The notes under the pieces are model-generated. The model was not told the DNA's origin. It saw nothing but the letters and a program-made list of their open reading frames with translations, and searched no databases. The position numbers and the translations under genes were made by a program. Shown piece by piece: positions 8,109 to 18,058 of a stretch of DNA of 64,000 nt; the first letter of the stretch is position 1; every line of letters starts with the position of its first letter. This stretch comes from Pseudomonadota bacterium (GTDB taxonomy: Bacteria > Pseudomonadota > Alphaproteobacteria > Rhodobacterales > Rhodobacteraceae): positions 105,956 through 169,955 of the forward strand of contig JAIUPD010000012.1 of NCBI GenBank assembly GCA_020161615.1, read 5' to 3'.

Positions 8109-9053
8109 TCACCCCAGTTTCGCCATCCGGGCGTCCCGCAGGCGGGCGAAATCGTCGCCGGCGTGGTAGCTGGAGCGGGTCAGGGGGGTGGCCGAGACCA
8201 TGAGGAAGCCCTTGCCATAGGCCGATTTCTCGTAGCTGGCGAATTCCTCGGGCGTGACGAACCGCTCCACCGCGTGGTGCTTCGGCGTCGGTTGCAGATA
8301 CTGGCCGATGGTCAGGAAATCGACATCGGCCGAGCGCATGTCGTCCATGACCTGCAGGACGCCCTGCCGGTCCTCGCCCAGACCCACCATGATCCCCGAC
8401 TTGGTGAAGATCGACGGATCCAGCTCCTTCACCCGCTGCAAGAGGCGCAGCGAGTGGAAATAGCGCGCGCCGGGCCGGACGGTCGGGTAGAGACCGGGCA
8501 CGGTTTCGAGGTTATGGTTGAAGACATCGGGGCGGGCCGCGACCACCACCTCCAGCGCGGAAGCATCGCAACGCAGGAAATCGGGGGTCAGGATCTCGAT
8601 CGTCGTCTCGGGCGCGCGGTGGCGCACGGCGCGGATCGTCTGGGCAAAATGCTCGGCCCCGCCATCGGCCACGTCATCGCGGTCGACCGAGGTGATGACC
8701 ACATGCTTCAGCCCCAGCGTCGCCACGGCATGCGCGACGCGCCCGGGTTCGAAGGCGTCCAGCGCCTGCGGCTTGCCGGTCGCCACGTTGCAGAAGGTGC
8801 AGCCGCGGGTGCAGATCTCGCCCATGATCATCATCGTGGCGTGGCCCTGCGACCAGCATTCGCCGACATTGGGGCAGCCGGCCTCTTCGCAGACGGTGGA
8901 CAGGCGGTTCTCGCGGATGATCTCGCGCGTCTGGTTGTAGCCGGCGCCGCCCGGGGCCTTGACGCGGATCCAGGCGGGTTTCTTCGGCTGCGCGTTATCC
9001 GGGCGATGCGCCTTTTCGGGGTGACGCTGGTCGGGCAGCTTGAGGTCGCGCAT
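8109..9053 (-). CDS. lipA: Lipoyl synthase
   Basis: 314 residues, complete. LipA inserts two sulfur atoms into protein-bound octanoyl groups to make lipoate for 2-oxoacid dehydrogenases and the glycine cleavage system. Both iron-sulfur clusters are visible: the auxiliary-cluster motif [12 protein letters not shown] and the radical-SAM motif [20 protein letters not shown], the [12 protein letters not shown] stretch and the C-terminal LTRSSYHAG (with the conserved Ser ligand region) are typical. ATG 9053; stands alone on the minus strand between the hairpin spacer and the peroxiredoxin gene. Confidence 0.97.
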   Translation of the reverse strand: MRDLKLPDQRHPEKAHRPDNAQPKKPAWIRVKAPGGAGYNQTREIIRENRLSTVCEEAGCPNVGECWSQGHATMMIMGEICTRGCTFCNVATGKPQALDAFEPGRVAHAVATLGLKHVVITSVDRDDVADGGAEHFAQTIRAVRHRAPETTIEILTPDFLRCDASALEVVVAARPDVFNHNLETVPGLYPTVRPGARYFHSLRLLQRVKELDPSIFTKSGIMVGLGEDRQGVLQVMDDMRSADVDFLTIGQYLQPTPKHHAVERFVTPEEFASYEKSAYGKGFLMVSATPLTRSSYHAGDDFARLRDARMAKLG

Positions 9054-9159
9054 CGGGTCCTCCCCTGGCGGATGGCTGGGATTTATCTAGGCAAATTCCC
9101 GCCGGAAAGCAACAAAGCCGCTGCCGTGCCGCCATGCGCGGCTTGCATGGCAGCACGCA

Positions 9160-9190
9160 AAAGGGCCGGTCGCGCGGACCGGCCCCTTGC
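9160..9190 (-). terminator. Intrinsic terminator of the peroxiredoxin gene
   Basis: On the minus strand GGGGCCGGTCC-GCGC-GACCGGCCC is followed by TTTTGC, directly after the peroxiredoxin stop. Confidence 0.85.
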
Positions 9191-9207
9191 TGCGCGTCGT
9201 ACCGAGG

Positions 9208-9756
<549 letters not shown>

Positions 9757-9777
9757 GATCTTGTTTTCCTTGAGGGT

Positions 9778-9813
9778 TCACGGGAATCGGACCGCAATGG
9801 CCCTTGCGCCCAT
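9778..9813 (-). CDS. Possible 11-residue leader peptide upstream of peroxiredoxin
   Basis: ATG 9813 to TGA 9778 reads MGARAIAVRFP and has an excellent GGAGG site five bases upstream (GGAGGGCGAC-ATG), stronger than that of the peroxiredoxin gene itself. It ends 21 bases before the peroxiredoxin start. Translation of this short frame could modulate the downstream gene, but it may also be chance. Confidence 0.25.
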   Translation of the reverse strand: MGARAIAVRFP

Positions 9814-9909
9814 GTCGCCCTCCGGGAAAGATTCTGCAACCGCAAAAGCGTCGCATGCGGCGTCGCGGCGACTTGTCGCCCGGGCGTGGTGGGAAAAGCG
9901 GCGCGCTGC

Positions 9910-11094
9910 CTAGCGGCCCAGCATCCGCATGCCCTCGGTCAGGCCTTCCAGCGTCATCGGCACCATCTGTTCCTCGAAGATCTCGTTGATCAGGCGGATG
10001 GAATGCGAATGGGTCCAGTAGTGTTTCGGCGTCGGGTTGATCCAGAGGTGATGCGCCCAATGCTCGCGCGCCCGGTTCAGCCAGGTGGCGCCGGATTCGT
10101 CGTTCCAATGCTCGTTGGCGCCGCCCGCATGCATCACCTCATAGGGCGACATATTGGCGTCGCCGACGAAGATGCATTTGTAATCGGGACCATAGGTGCG
10201 CAGCACCTCCCAAGTGGGGGTGCGGGCGTCCCAACGGCGGTGGTTGTCCTTCCAGACGAATTCGTACAGGCAATTGTGGAAGTAGAAATGTTTGAGGTGC
10301 TTGAACTCGGCCCGGGCCGCGCTGAACAGCTCCTCGACCACCTTCACATAGGGGTCCATCGACCCGCCTACGTCCAGAAACAGCAGCACTTTCACCGCGT
10401 TGCGCCGCTCAGGCCGGGTTTTCACATCCAGCCAGCCCTGTTCGGCCGTGGCGCGGATCGTGCCGTCCAGATCCAGCTCCTGCTCGGCCCCGTCGCGGGC
10501 CCAGTTCCTGAGCCGCTTCAGCGCCACCTTGATGTTGCGGGTGCCGAGTTCGACGGAATCGTCGAGGTTGCGGAATTCGCGCTTGTCCCAGACCTTGACC
10601 GCGCGGCCGTTGCGGCCCTCTTTCTGGCCGACGCGCACCCCTTCGGGGTTGTAGCCATAGGCGCCGAAGGGCGAGGTCCCGGCCGTGCCGATCCATTTGT
10701 TGCCGCCCTGGTGGCGGCCCTTCTGTTCCTCAAGCCGCTGGCGCAGCGTCTCCATCAGCTTGTCGAACCCGCCGAGCGCCTCGATCTGCGCGCGCTCTTC
10801 CTCGGTCAGGTGCTTCTCGGCCATCTTGGTCAGCCAGTCGTCCGGCAGGTCGATGGCGTCCAGCACCGCCTCGGGCGTCAGCGCCTCCAGCCCCTTGAAG
10901 GCGGCGGCGAAGGCGCGGTCGAAACGGTCGATGTGCTTCTCGTCCTTCACCATGGTGGTGCGGGCGAGGTAGTAGAAGCCCTCAGGGTCGAACTGCGCCA
11001 GCCCCGCCTTCAGCGCCTCCAGAAACCCCAGATATTCCCGCAGGGTCACGGGAACGGCATGCTGGCGAAGCTGATCGAGGAAGGGGCGAAACAT
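9910..11094 (-). CDS. VWA-containing CoxE-like protein
   Basis: 394 residues. The C-terminal half is a von Willebrand A domain whose metal site begins with LLFLDVGGSMDPY (DxGxS, about residue 243-247), with further strands HFYFHNCLYEFVW and YKCIFVGDANMSP. The N-terminal half (helical, with a Gln/Arg-rich stretch) is the usual CoxE/YehP-like extension. Such proteins generally partner with MoxR-type AAA ATPases as chaperone pairs, but no MoxR gene is in this window. Cytoplasmic. Its ATG overlaps the stop of the small membrane-protein gene upstream by one base, so the two are co-translated. Confidence 0.88.
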   Translation of the reverse strand: MFRPFLDQLRQHAVPVTLREYLGFLEALKAGLAQFDPEGFYYLARTTMVKDEKHIDRFDRAFAAAFKGLEALTPEAVLDAIDLPDDWLTKMAEKHLTEEERAQIEALGGFDKLMETLRQRLEEQKGRHQGGNKWIGTAGTSPFGAYGYNPEGVRVGQKEGRNGRAVKVWDKREFRNLDDSVELGTRNIKVALKRLRNWARDGAEQELDLDGTIRATAEQGWLDVKTRPERRNAVKVLLFLDVGGSMDPYVKVVEELFSAARAEFKHLKHFYFHNCLYEFVWKDNHRRWDARTPTWEVLRTYGPDYKCIFVGDANMSPYEVMHAGGANEHWNDESGATWLNRAREHWAHHLWINPTPKHYWTHSHSIRLINEIFEEQMVPMTLEGLTEGMRMLGR

Positions 11095-11258
11095 CAGGCG
11101 ATCCAGTCGATCCCCACGGCGAGCGCGGTGGCGATCAGCGCGCCGATGATGCCCCAGACCGCCGCGTATTGCGCGATGTCGAAGCCCGAGCCGCCGTGAC
11201 GGCGGGCCGAGAGCCCGCCCCAGAGCGCGCCGATGACGAAACCCGCGATGATGACCAT
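11094..11258 (-). CDS. Small two-helix membrane protein
   Basis: 54 residues from ATG 11258. Two hydrophobic segments (VIIAGFVIGALWGGL, residues 2-16, and AVWGIIGALIATALAVGI, 33-50) flank a short polar loop RRHGGSGFD. It is coupled to the VWA gene (stop/start overlap at 11094). Short proteins of this shape are conserved near CoxE-like genes in Rhodobacteraceae and sometimes carry misleading acyltransferase names; the length excludes an enzyme. Role unknown, inner membrane by inference. Confidence 0.75.
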   Translation of the reverse strand: MVIIAGFVIGALWGGLSARRHGGSGFDIAQYAAVWGIIGALIATALAVGIDWIA

Positions 11259-11280
11259 GATTGCCCCTGTTCCGGCGCCC

Positions 11281-12660
11281 TTACAACCGGGCCAGACGCT
11301 GGGCCGCGTTGCCGATCCGGGCGATTTCCTCGTACCGGGCCTGCGCTGCAGCCTCGGAGCCGAAGCCATAGCGCGCGGCGGGCATCGAGTCGAGCCTCAG
11401 CCGGTCGCCTTCGGCTGTGTTGCCGAGCTGCGTCTCGGCCTCGGAGCGGATGAAACCCAGCGAGGCGAGGAAGGCCGCGTTCTCGGTCCGCTCGGCGAAG
11501 GGGCGGGCCTGTTCGGTCAGATCCAGCGCCATCTGCGTCTGGCCGGTGGCCAAAGCCTGCACCGCCAGATGCATGTCGATATGCGCCGCGTGAACCTCGC
11601 CCCCCGGGGTGCGACGATAGATCTCGGCCGCGGTCAGCAACTGGTCCAGCGCCGATTCCCCGCGGTCGCGGGGCGCGAGGCGGGCGTTCAGCATCAGGCT
11701 CAGCGCCAGCCGCGTGTCGGTCCAGCCCTGCGCCCGGGCCATGGCCAGCGCTGTCTCGGCCCCCTCCCGGCGCTGCATCAGCCCGCCGTCCGAAGAGAGC
11801 GCCTGCTCGATGGCCAGCTGCCAGGCGCGCGGCGTCTCGCCCGCGGGCGTGCCGCCGCGGCCACGGCCGTCCGGGTTCATCCGGTTGAAGAGCGTCGGCA
11901 GCCGCGCCGCCACCTGCTCGCGCGTCATGCCGGGCGTGAGTTCCGGCGCGTTCCAGACCCTGAGGATCAGCATGTCGAAGCCGGTCAGCGTGGTCTGGAA
12001 ATTGTCGTCGTTGAAGATCGAATCCGCCAGCCGGAACAGGTCATTAAGCGGCCCCAGCGCCTGCCCGATCTCCTCGTGCAGGCAGTCGCGGATTTCTTGC
12101 GGGGTGGTGTCATCGGGGATGAAGACCGCGGCACTGGTGCGCTGCACCACGCGGGTCCAGTCGATCGACAGGCTCCGGCGGTTGGCCACGAATTCCTGCC
12201 AGTTGGTGACATTCGGCACCACGAAACAGGCGGCCGCGGGGACCACGGCCTGCATCTGGCGGCGCGGCAGGAATTCGACGGTGATCGTGTTCGCCCCCTC
12301 GGGCGCCGTGCCGGCCCGGGCGATGTCGATGGCGGCCTCGGTGTGAAGCCGCCCGATCAGCCGGTCGAGGTCGGCCACCGCGGTGGCGGGCAGGGCGCCG
12401 CGGGTCACCACGGTGACCGGCCCATCGAAGCGCGAAAAGGCCGGGATCGCGCGCCCGCTCTCCATCGCGAAGCCGAGTTCGAGGAAATCGGCCACCATCT
12501 CCTGGTTCGAGCGTCCGGGCGGCAGGGGATCGATGGCGCCGGGGCGATAGATCGCCAGGGGCTGCGCGGCGCCCAGGTTCGATTCCAGCCGCGCGACCTC
12601 GGTCGTCGGAACGCAAGCGGTTAGGGCCATCCCGGCGAGGGCGATGAGCGGGGCCTTCAT
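11281..12660 (-). CDS. DUF2927 lipoprotein
   Basis: 459 residues. A lipoprotein signal ends at the lipobox LTAC (Cys16). The central region carries the DUF2927 pattern, including [15 protein letters not shown] and a protease-like [13 protein letters not shown] motif that could bind metal (HExxxQ rather than HExxH). The C-terminal third is helical and TPR-like ([21 protein letters not shown]...). Likely anchored in the membrane facing the periplasm; function unknown. The start overlaps the dusA stop by four bases (ATGA at 12657-12660), so it follows dusA in one transcript, a pairing with no obvious functional reason. Confidence 0.85.
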   Translation of the reverse strand: MKAPLIALAGMALTACVPTTEVARLESNLGAAQPLAIYRPGAIDPLPPGRSNQEMVADFLELGFAMESGRAIPAFSRFDGPVTVVTRGALPATAVADLDRLIGRLHTEAAIDIARAGTAPEGANTITVEFLPRRQMQAVVPAAACFVVPNVTNWQEFVANRRSLSIDWTRVVQRTSAAVFIPDDTTPQEIRDCLHEEIGQALGPLNDLFRLADSIFNDDNFQTTLTGFDMLILRVWNAPELTPGMTREQVAARLPTLFNRMNPDGRGRGGTPAGETPRAWQLAIEQALSSDGGLMQRREGAETALAMARAQGWTDTRLALSLMLNARLAPRDRGESALDQLLTAAEIYRRTPGGEVHAAHIDMHLAVQALATGQTQMALDLTEQARPFAERTENAAFLASLGFIRSEAETQLGNTAEGDRLRLDSMPAARYGFGSEAAAQARYEEIARIGNAAQRLARL

Positions 12661-13640
12661 GCCGCCTGCCTTTCCATAAGTCCGGCGACCAACGCCCGGT
12701 AATCGCCGAGGGTTCCGTTCGGCATCTCGCTCAGCGCACGCCGCCAGTGCCGCGCGCCGGGTTGCCCGGCGAAAAGTCCCAGCAGATGCCGCGTGACGCC
12801 GATCAGCCGCCCGCCGCGCGCCAGATGCGCGGCGATGACGTCTTCCATCCCGGCGGCGATGTCCAGCGGATCAGCCTCAGGCGCGCGGTCCCTGAAGATC
12901 AGGCGATCCGCCGCGCCCAGGATCTCGGCCGGCCGGTGATAGGCGGCGCGCCCGATCATGACGCCCGCGACGCCCCGCGCCAGCAGCGTCTCGGCCTCGT
13001 CCAGCGTGCCGATCCCGCCATTGACACAGATCTCAAGCTCCGGGAAGGCCGGGATCATCCGCGCCACCAGATCGTAGTCGAGGGGCGGCACTTCGCGGTT
13101 TTCCTTGGGCGAAAGTCCCTGCAGCCAGGCTTTCCGCGCATGCACGGTGACGCGCCGGATGCCCGCGTCCCGCGCCGCCTGCAGAAGGGCCGGCAGCGCC
13201 TCCTCCGGGTTCTGGTCATCCACGCCGATGCGGCATTTGACGGTGACCTCGACCGCGCTCGCCCCGCGCATCGCCGCCAGACATTCGCCCACCAGCCCGG
13301 GCGTCTTCATCAGCACGGCGCCGAAACAGCCCGATTGCACCCGGTCCGAGGGGCAGCCCACATTGAGGTTGATCTCTGCATAGCCCGCCTCGGCCCCCAG
13401 CCGCGCGGCCTCGGCCAGTTCCGCGGGGTCCGAGCCGCCCAGTTGCAGCGCCACGGGCTGCTCGGCGGGGTCGAACCGCAGAAGGTGCAGCGCGCCGCCC
13501 CGGATCAGCGCGGCCGAGGTGACCATTTCGGTATAGAGCAGCGCATGCCGCGACAGCCGCCGGTGGAACTGGCGGCAGGCGGAATCGGTCCAGTCGAGCA
13601 TGGGCGCAACGGAAAGGCGCCAGGCGGGGGGAGTCGTCAC
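12657..13640 (-). CDS. dusA: tRNA-dihydrouridine(20/20a) synthase DusA
   Basis: 327 residues. Flavin-dependent reduction of uridine 20/20a in the tRNA D-loop. Family signatures: [10 protein letters not shown] at the N-terminus, the catalytic Cys in [26 protein letters not shown] and [11 protein letters not shown], and [12 protein letters not shown] for FMN binding. Length matches DusA (about 330) rather than DusB/C. Cytosolic. First gene of a unit with the DUF2927 lipoprotein gene. Divergent from hemE. Confidence 0.95.
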   Translation of the reverse strand: MTTPPAWRLSVAPMLDWTDSACRQFHRRLSRHALLYTEMVTSAALIRGGALHLLRFDPAEQPVALQLGGSDPAELAEAARLGAEAGYAEINLNVGCPSDRVQSGCFGAVLMKTPGLVGECLAAMRGASAVEVTVKCRIGVDDQNPEEALPALLQAARDAGIRRVTVHARKAWLQGLSPKENREVPPLDYDLVARMIPAFPELEICVNGGIGTLDEAETLLARGVAGVMIGRAAYHRPAEILGAADRLIFRDRAPEADPLDIAAGMEDVIAAHLARGGRLIGVTRHLLGLFAGQPGARHWRRALSEMPNGTLGDYRALVAGLMERQAA

Positions 13641-13817
13641 TCAATCACCGGTCTTGATTTGACGGGAAGCATAGCCGAGCCCGGCGGCGAGGTCCACAAA
13701 GCGCGGGCGCCTGCCGCGCTGCCTCGCGGATCTTTGCGCGGCCGGGCTGCGACCGTGCCGCTTCTTGACATCGCGCCGCCCGCGCCCCATCCCGGCCGAA
13801 ACCCAGGAGGAACGCCC

Positions 13818-14861
13818 GTGACCGACGCATCCGCCCCGACCAAGACGATCCTGCGCGCGCTGAAGGGCGAGACCCAGGCCGTCCCGCCCGTCTGGATGAT
13901 GCGCCAGGCCGGGCGCTATCTGCCGGAATACCGCGCGACCCGGGCCCAGGCAGGGGATTTCCTGTCGCTGTGTTACAATTCCGAACTCGCCGCCGAGGTG
14001 ACCTTGCAACCGATCCGCCGTTACGGCTTCGACGCGGCGATCCTCTTTGCCGATATCCTGCTGATCGGCCAAGCGCTGGGGGTGAAACTCTGGTTCGCCG
14101 AGGGCGAGGGCCCGCGGATGGAGACGGTGACCGATGGCGCGGGCGTCGCCGCCCTGCGCCCTGCGGCCGAGGTGCACGAGACGCTGGCGCCGATCTACGA
14201 AACCTTGAAGATCCTGACCCGGGAACTGCCGCGCGAAACGACGCTCATCGGCTTCGCCGGCGCCCCCTGGACTGTCGCCACCTATCTGGTCGCCGGGCGC
14301 GGCACCAAGGACCAGGGCCCGGCGCATGACTTCATCGCCCGCGATCGCGCCGGTTTCGCCGCGCTGATCTCGGTGCTGGAGGCGGCGACGGTCGAATATC
14401 TCTCGGCTCAGGTCGAGGCCGGGGCCGAGGTGGTCAAGCTCTTCGACAGCTGGGCGGGCAGCCTCAAGGGGCAGGATTTCGACGATTTCGCCCTGAAACC
14501 CGCCGCGCGCATCATCGCCGCCCTGAAAGCCCGCCACCCGGGCCTGCCGGTCATCGCCTTCCCGCGCGAGGCGGGCGAGCGCTACGTCGGCTTCGCCCGG
14601 GCCACCGGGGCCGATTGCGTGGCGCTCGACAATTCGGTCAGCGCCGATTGGGCGGCCGAGCATGTGCAGAAGGACGGCTGCGTGCAGGGCAATCTCGCGC
14701 CGCATCACATGGTCGAGGGCGGCGCGGCGCTGACCGCCGAGACGAAGCGCATCGTCAAGGCTTTCTCCAATGGCCCGCATATCTTCAATCTCGGCCACGG
14801 CATCACGCCCGATGCCAATCCCGACAACGTGCAACGGATGATCGACGCGATCCGCGGCTGA
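13818..14861 (+). CDS. hemE: Uroporphyrinogen decarboxylase
   Basis: 347 residues from GTG 13818, seven bases after a perfect AGGAGG site; longer upstream frames cross the divergent dusA promoter. Signature [14 protein letters not shown] near residue 30 and the second signature [13 protein letters not shown] are present, with the catalytic Asp in ILFADIL. It removes four carboxylates from uroporphyrinogen III to give coproporphyrinogen III for haem and bacteriochlorophyll synthesis. Stands alone, followed by a hairpin element shared with the convergent metallo-hydrolase. Confidence 0.95.
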   Translation: MTDASAPTKTILRALKGETQAVPPVWMMRQAGRYLPEYRATRAQAGDFLSLCYNSELAAEVTLQPIRRYGFDAAILFADILLIGQALGVKLWFAEGEGPRMETVTDGAGVAALRPAAEVHETLAPIYETLKILTRELPRETTLIGFAGAPWTVATYLVAGRGTKDQGPAHDFIARDRAGFAALISVLEAATVEYLSAQVEAGAEVVKLFDSWAGSLKGQDFDDFALKPAARIIAALKARHPGLPVIAFPREAGERYVGFARATGADCVALDNSVSADWAAEHVQKDGCVQGNLAPHHMVEGGAALTAETKRIVKAFSNGPHIFNLGHGITPDANPDNVQRMIDAIRG

Positions 14862-14862
14862 T

Positions 14863-14950
14863 TTCATTCTGCGAAAAATACGCAGGGGGGTTCTCAGGGG
14901 GAGCCTGCTCCCCCTGAGCGGGGGGTGCGGGGGGCTGGCCCCCCGCTTTC
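14863..14950. terminator. Bidirectional terminator / dispersed element, copy C
   Basis: Between convergent hemE and the metallo-hydrolase. It holds the element core in reverse (CTGCGAAAAATACGCAGG, 14869-14886), then a stem CAGGGGGAGC...GCTCCCCCTG and a further G-rich/CCCCCC arm. Structure parallels copy A at 3386. Confidence 0.65.
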
Positions 14951-14954
14951 TCCT

Positions 14955-15788
14955 CTACGGCCGCTCCAGCCGATAGCCGCTGCCATCCCGCACCGCGACA
15001 TGGAAGGCCGGGCGCAGGTAATGCCCGCCGGTAAACAGCGCCCCATCCGTGGCCAACTCGTCCAGCAGCCGCTTCCGCGTCTCCCGGGCGGTGTCCATGT
15101 CCATGTCGAAGGCGATGCCGATCTCGGGGTCGATGGCCTGCAGGGCGGGCGCGTGGATGATGTCGCCGCCGTGAATGAGTTGCGCCCCTCCGCTCGACAA
15201 CCGCCAGCCGCCGTGTCCGGGCGTGTGCCCGGCCAGCGGCATGGCGGTCAGGCCCGGCGCGATCTCGTCCTCGGGGCCGATCAACCGCAGCCGGTCGCCA
15301 TAGGCCGCCAGCACCGCCCGGGCGAGCTGCGCCCAGCCGGGGATCGGGTCGGGCATGGCGGCAGTCCGGCTTTCGTCCGACCAGAAGGCCTGCTCGGCGC
15401 GGGTCACGACCAGCTCGGCGCCGGGAAAGACCGCCTGGCCCCCGGGCGTGATCATGCCCGCGATATGGTCGGGGTGCAGATGGGTGGCGAAGAGCACGTC
15501 CACCTCCCCGGGGGCGACCCCCGCCTCGGCCATGGCCTGGGGCAGGAAGCCGCAGGTCGGCCCGAACAGGTCGCGCGGGCCCGCGTCGCACAGCACGGTC
15601 CGGCCGCCGTTGCGAATGAGCACCGCATTGAAATTAGTGGCGATTTTCTCGATGCCCTGTCGCTCCAGCAGCGTGTCGATATGCTCGGGCCGGGTGGCCG
15701 GGAACAGCGCGGCGCCGAAATCGGTGCTGCCGTCGGTCAGGACGGTGACGGCGGCCTCGCCGATGGTGCGGGTTGCAATGCGGCTCAT
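14955..15788 (-). CDS. MBL-fold metallohydrolase
   Basis: 277 residues from ATG 15788, with GAGGAGGACCCC just upstream. Metal-binding motif THLHPDHIAGM (HxHxDH), GHTPGHGGW, and the later Asp/His positions (GGDIIHAP, GGHYLRP) give the full metallo-beta-lactamase-fold dinuclear zinc site. No signal peptide, so cytosolic. Closest in style to the AhlD/quorum-quenching-lactonase and N-acyl hydrolase-like group of single-domain MBL proteins; the substrate is not predictable. Divergent from the ArsR-phosphatase fusion. Confidence 0.88.
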   Translation of the reverse strand: MSRIATRTIGEAAVTVLTDGSTDFGAALFPATRPEHIDTLLERQGIEKIATNFNAVLIRNGGRTVLCDAGPRDLFGPTCGFLPQAMAEAGVAPGEVDVLFATHLHPDHIAGMITPGGQAVFPGAELVVTRAEQAFWSDESRTAAMPDPIPGWAQLARAVLAAYGDRLRLIGPEDEIAPGLTAMPLAGHTPGHGGWRLSSGGAQLIHGGDIIHAPALQAIDPEIGIAFDMDMDTARETRKRLLDELATDGALFTGGHYLRPAFHVAVRDGSGYRLERP

Positions 15789-15913
15789 GGGGTCCTCCTC
15801 TGTTCGGGCCAAGCTAGCATGGCGTGGCAAACGGGCAACCGCCGCCTGGCCGTTTCGGGCGTCTTTGCGCCCGCGGCTTGTGGCAAATGCTGCAGTGCAG
15901 TAATTCGGAGATC

Positions 15914-16702
15914 ATGGAACATGACGCCGATCTCGTCGCCGCTTTCGCCGCGCTCGCCCATCCGCAGCGCCTGGCCGTGCTGCGGCTTCTGATGCGGCAT
16001 TATCCGCGCCGGGTGGCGGCGGGCGAGATCGGGGCGGTGCTGCGGCTGAAGCCCTCGACCCTCTCGGGCTATCTGGCGCAGCTTCAGGAGGCGGGGCTGG
16101 TTACACAGGAGCGTCGGGCGACCTCGCTCCTCTACGCCGCTTCGGTCGAGGGGGCGACGGCGCTGAACGAGGGCTGGATCGGCGCGCTTTGCGGCGGGCG
16201 CGGCTGGCCGGGGGCGGGGGCGCCGGGCAAGCGGGTGCGCAACGTGCTGTTTCTGGGGCAGGGCAACGCCGGTCCCTCGCTGATTGCCGAGGCGCTGCTG
16301 CGCGCCGCGGCGGGCGAGGCGGTCGAGGCGTTTTCCGCGGGCCTCGCCCCCGCGGCATCGGTTGACGAGTCGCTCATCGCCTTCCTCGCCGGTCGCGGGC
16401 ACGACACCGGCCCCCTCTGGGCCAAGCCCCTGGGCACCTGGCTGGGCGACGGGGCGCCGCCCTTCGACATCGTGGTCACGCTGGGCGACCGCGCGGCCTC
16501 GCGCGCGCCGGATTGGAGCGGTGCGCCGCATCGCGCCGCCTGGCGGCTTGCCCACGACCAGACCCTTGCGGCCCTGCACGACGATCTGGCGCAGCGCATC
16601 GCCGCGCTGGCGCGGCTCGATCTGGCGGTAACGCCCCCCGGCCGCGTGCAGGACGTGCTCGACGCGATGGCCGAGCCGCTCGGGGAACAGCCGTCCCCTT
16701 GA
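15914..16702 (+). CDS. ArsR-type regulator fused to a degenerate low-molecular-weight phosphatase domain
   Basis: 262 residues from ATG 15914 (CGGAG five bases upstream). Residues ~1-85 are an ArsR winged helix (FAALAHPQRLAVLRLLM, LKPSTLSGYLAQLQEAGLV). Residues ~108-258 have the low-molecular-weight protein phosphatase/arsenate reductase fold, but the active-site loop reads VLFLGQGNAGPS (111-122): the catalytic Cys is Gly115 and the phosphate-binding Arg is Pro121. The second arsenate-reductase cysteine is also absent (VVTLGDRAASRAPDW). The domain therefore cannot work by the usual thiol chemistry and more likely senses a ligand for the DNA-binding half. No arsenic genes are nearby. The end overlaps a probable FnrL box for the next gene. 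Confidence 0.88.
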   Translation: MEHDADLVAAFAALAHPQRLAVLRLLMRHYPRRVAAGEIGAVLRLKPSTLSGYLAQLQEAGLVTQERRATSLLYAASVEGATALNEGWIGALCGGRGWPGAGAPGKRVRNVLFLGQGNAGPSLIAEALLRAAAGEAVEAFSAGLAPAASVDESLIAFLAGRGHDTGPLWAKPLGTWLGDGAPPFDIVVTLGDRAASRAPDWSGAPHRAAWRLAHDQTLAALHDDLAQRIAALARLDLAVTPPGRVQDVLDAMAEPLGEQPSP

Positions 16703-16712
16703 CCTGAATCAA
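16699..16712. promoter_or_regulatory. Probable FnrL/Anr box TTGACCTGAATCAA
   Basis: Matches the FNR-type consensus TTGA(T/C)-N4-ATCAA with one tolerated change. It lies 57 bases before the AhpD-like start and overlaps the stop codon of the upstream gene. Family knowledge: FnrL activates genes at low oxygen in Rhodobacterales. Confidence 0.6.
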
Positions 16713-16769
16713 GGAGGGGGATTTCGGCCCATGGCATCCCGGTCTTTCGCATGCACGAAAGGGAATGTC

Positions 16770-17105
16770 ATGGATGCCAAAGCCGATCTCGTCGCCATCA
16801 AGGACCGCTCGCGGGCGCTGATCAAGGCGGTCAACGCGCCGATGAAGGGCTTCGGCCAGCTCAGCGCCGCGGTGAAAGAGCCGGGCGCGCTGTCGACCAA
16901 GGAAAAGGAATTCGTGGCCATCGGCATCGCCGTGGTGCAGGGCTGCGACGATTGCGTGGCGTTCCATATCGAGGTGCTGCAGAAGCTCGGCGCCAGCCGC
17001 GAGGAATTCGCCGAGGTTCTGGGCATGTGCCTGCAGATGGGCGGCGGCCCGGTGGTCATGAACGCGGGCCGCGCGCTGGCGGTCTGGGACCAGCTCGCCG
17101 CCTGA
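16770..17105 (+). CDS. Carboxymuconolactone decarboxylase/AhpD-like protein
   Basis: 111 residues from ATG 16770. The AhpD-type redox motif is present: E-K-E-F...QGCDDCVAFHI (Cys-x2-Cys with the conserved His four residues later). Small CMD proteins of this kind act as alkylhydroperoxidase-like thiol reductases or scaffolds; a true decarboxylase role is unlikely given the CxxC. Cytosolic, probably a homo-oligomer. The FNR-type box upstream suggests expression at low oxygen or under nitric oxide. Confidence 0.88.
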   Translation: MDAKADLVAIKDRSRALIKAVNAPMKGFGQLSAAVKEPGALSTKEKEFVAIGIAVVQGCDDCVAFHIEVLQKLGASREEFAEVLGMCLQMGGGPVVMNAGRALAVWDQLAA

Positions 17106-17155
17106 TCCTCGGTGCCACGACAGTGGCCCCCGTCACCTCGGGGGCCGTTCGCGTG

Positions 17156-18058
17156 TCAGAACTCGGTGTGTTTCATCACGTGCCGGGCACGGCCGACGAT
17201 CAGGGGATCGGGCTGGCCCACGACCTCGGGATCCTTGCCGGGATAGTCCAGCGAGGCCAGGAAATGCTTCATGCAATTCAGCCGGGCGCGCTTCTTGTCC
17301 TTGGACTTGACGATGGTCCAGGGCGCATCGGCCGTGTCGGTGTAGAAGAACATCGCCTCCTTGGCGGCGGTGTATTCATCCCACAGGCCAAGCGAGGCCT
17401 TGTCGATGGGCGAGAGTTTCCAGCGCTTCAGCGGATCGGTCTCGCGTTCCTGGAACCGGCGGCGCTGTTCGTCCGGCGTCACCGAGAACCAGTATTTGTA
17501 CAGCCTGATGCCCGACCGGACCAGCATCCGCTCCAGATCCGGCGCCTGGCGCATGAATTCGAGGTATTCCTCGGGCGTGCAGAAACCCATGACCCGTTCG
17601 ACGCCTGCGCGGTTGTACCAGGAGCGGTCATAGAACACCATTTCGCCCGCCGTCGGCAGATGCGCGATGTAGCGCTGGAAATACCATTGCCCGCGCTCGG
17701 CTTCCGACGGTTTGTTCAGCGCCACGACCCGGGCAAACCGCGGGTTCAGATGTTCGGTGAAGCGCTTGATCGTGCCGCCCTTGCCGGCGGCATCGCGCCC
17801 CTCGAAGAGGATGACGAACTTCTGCCCGGTCTCCTGCGCCCAGAGCTGAACCTTCAGCAATTCGGCCTGGAGCTTGGCTTTTTCCAGCTCATAGGGACGG
17901 CGGGCCAGCCGGTGCGGATAGGGATAATGCGCGCTTTCAAAGGCCGCCTGCAGCGCCGCTCCGGTCAGCGGGGCCGCAGAGGAGGCGGCGGTTTGGGGCG
18001 CCTCGGCGGAGGACGGCGCGGTTTCGGGAGCGGGCGTCGGGGTGGCGAGATCGTCCAT
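17156..18058 (-). CDS. ppk2: Polyphosphate kinase 2
   Basis: 300 residues from ATG 18058 (GGAG seven bases upstream); a TTG 12 bases earlier would add four residues. After a Pro/Ala-rich 40-residue leader, the single PPK2 domain has Walker A GRDAAGKGG, Walker B/lid DRSWYNRAGVERVMGF, and SVTPDEQRRRFQERETDPLKRWKLS split over the lid helices. PPK2 enzymes transfer phosphate between polyphosphate and nucleotides, usually driving NDP to NTP. This is the short, single-domain class I form. Cytosolic. It stands alone. Confidence 0.93.
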   Translation of the reverse strand: MDDLATPTPAPETAPSSAEAPQTAASSAAPLTGAALQAAFESAHYPYPHRLARRPYELEKAKLQAELLKVQLWAQETGQKFVILFEGRDAAGKGGTIKRFTEHLNPRFARVVALNKPSEAERGQWYFQRYIAHLPTAGEMVFYDRSWYNRAGVERVMGFCTPEEYLEFMRQAPDLERMLVRSGIRLYKYWFSVTPDEQRRRFQERETDPLKRWKLSPIDKASLGLWDEYTAAKEAMFFYTDTADAPWTIVKSKDKKRARLNCMKHFLASLDYPGKDPEVVGQPDPLIVGRARHVMKHTEF

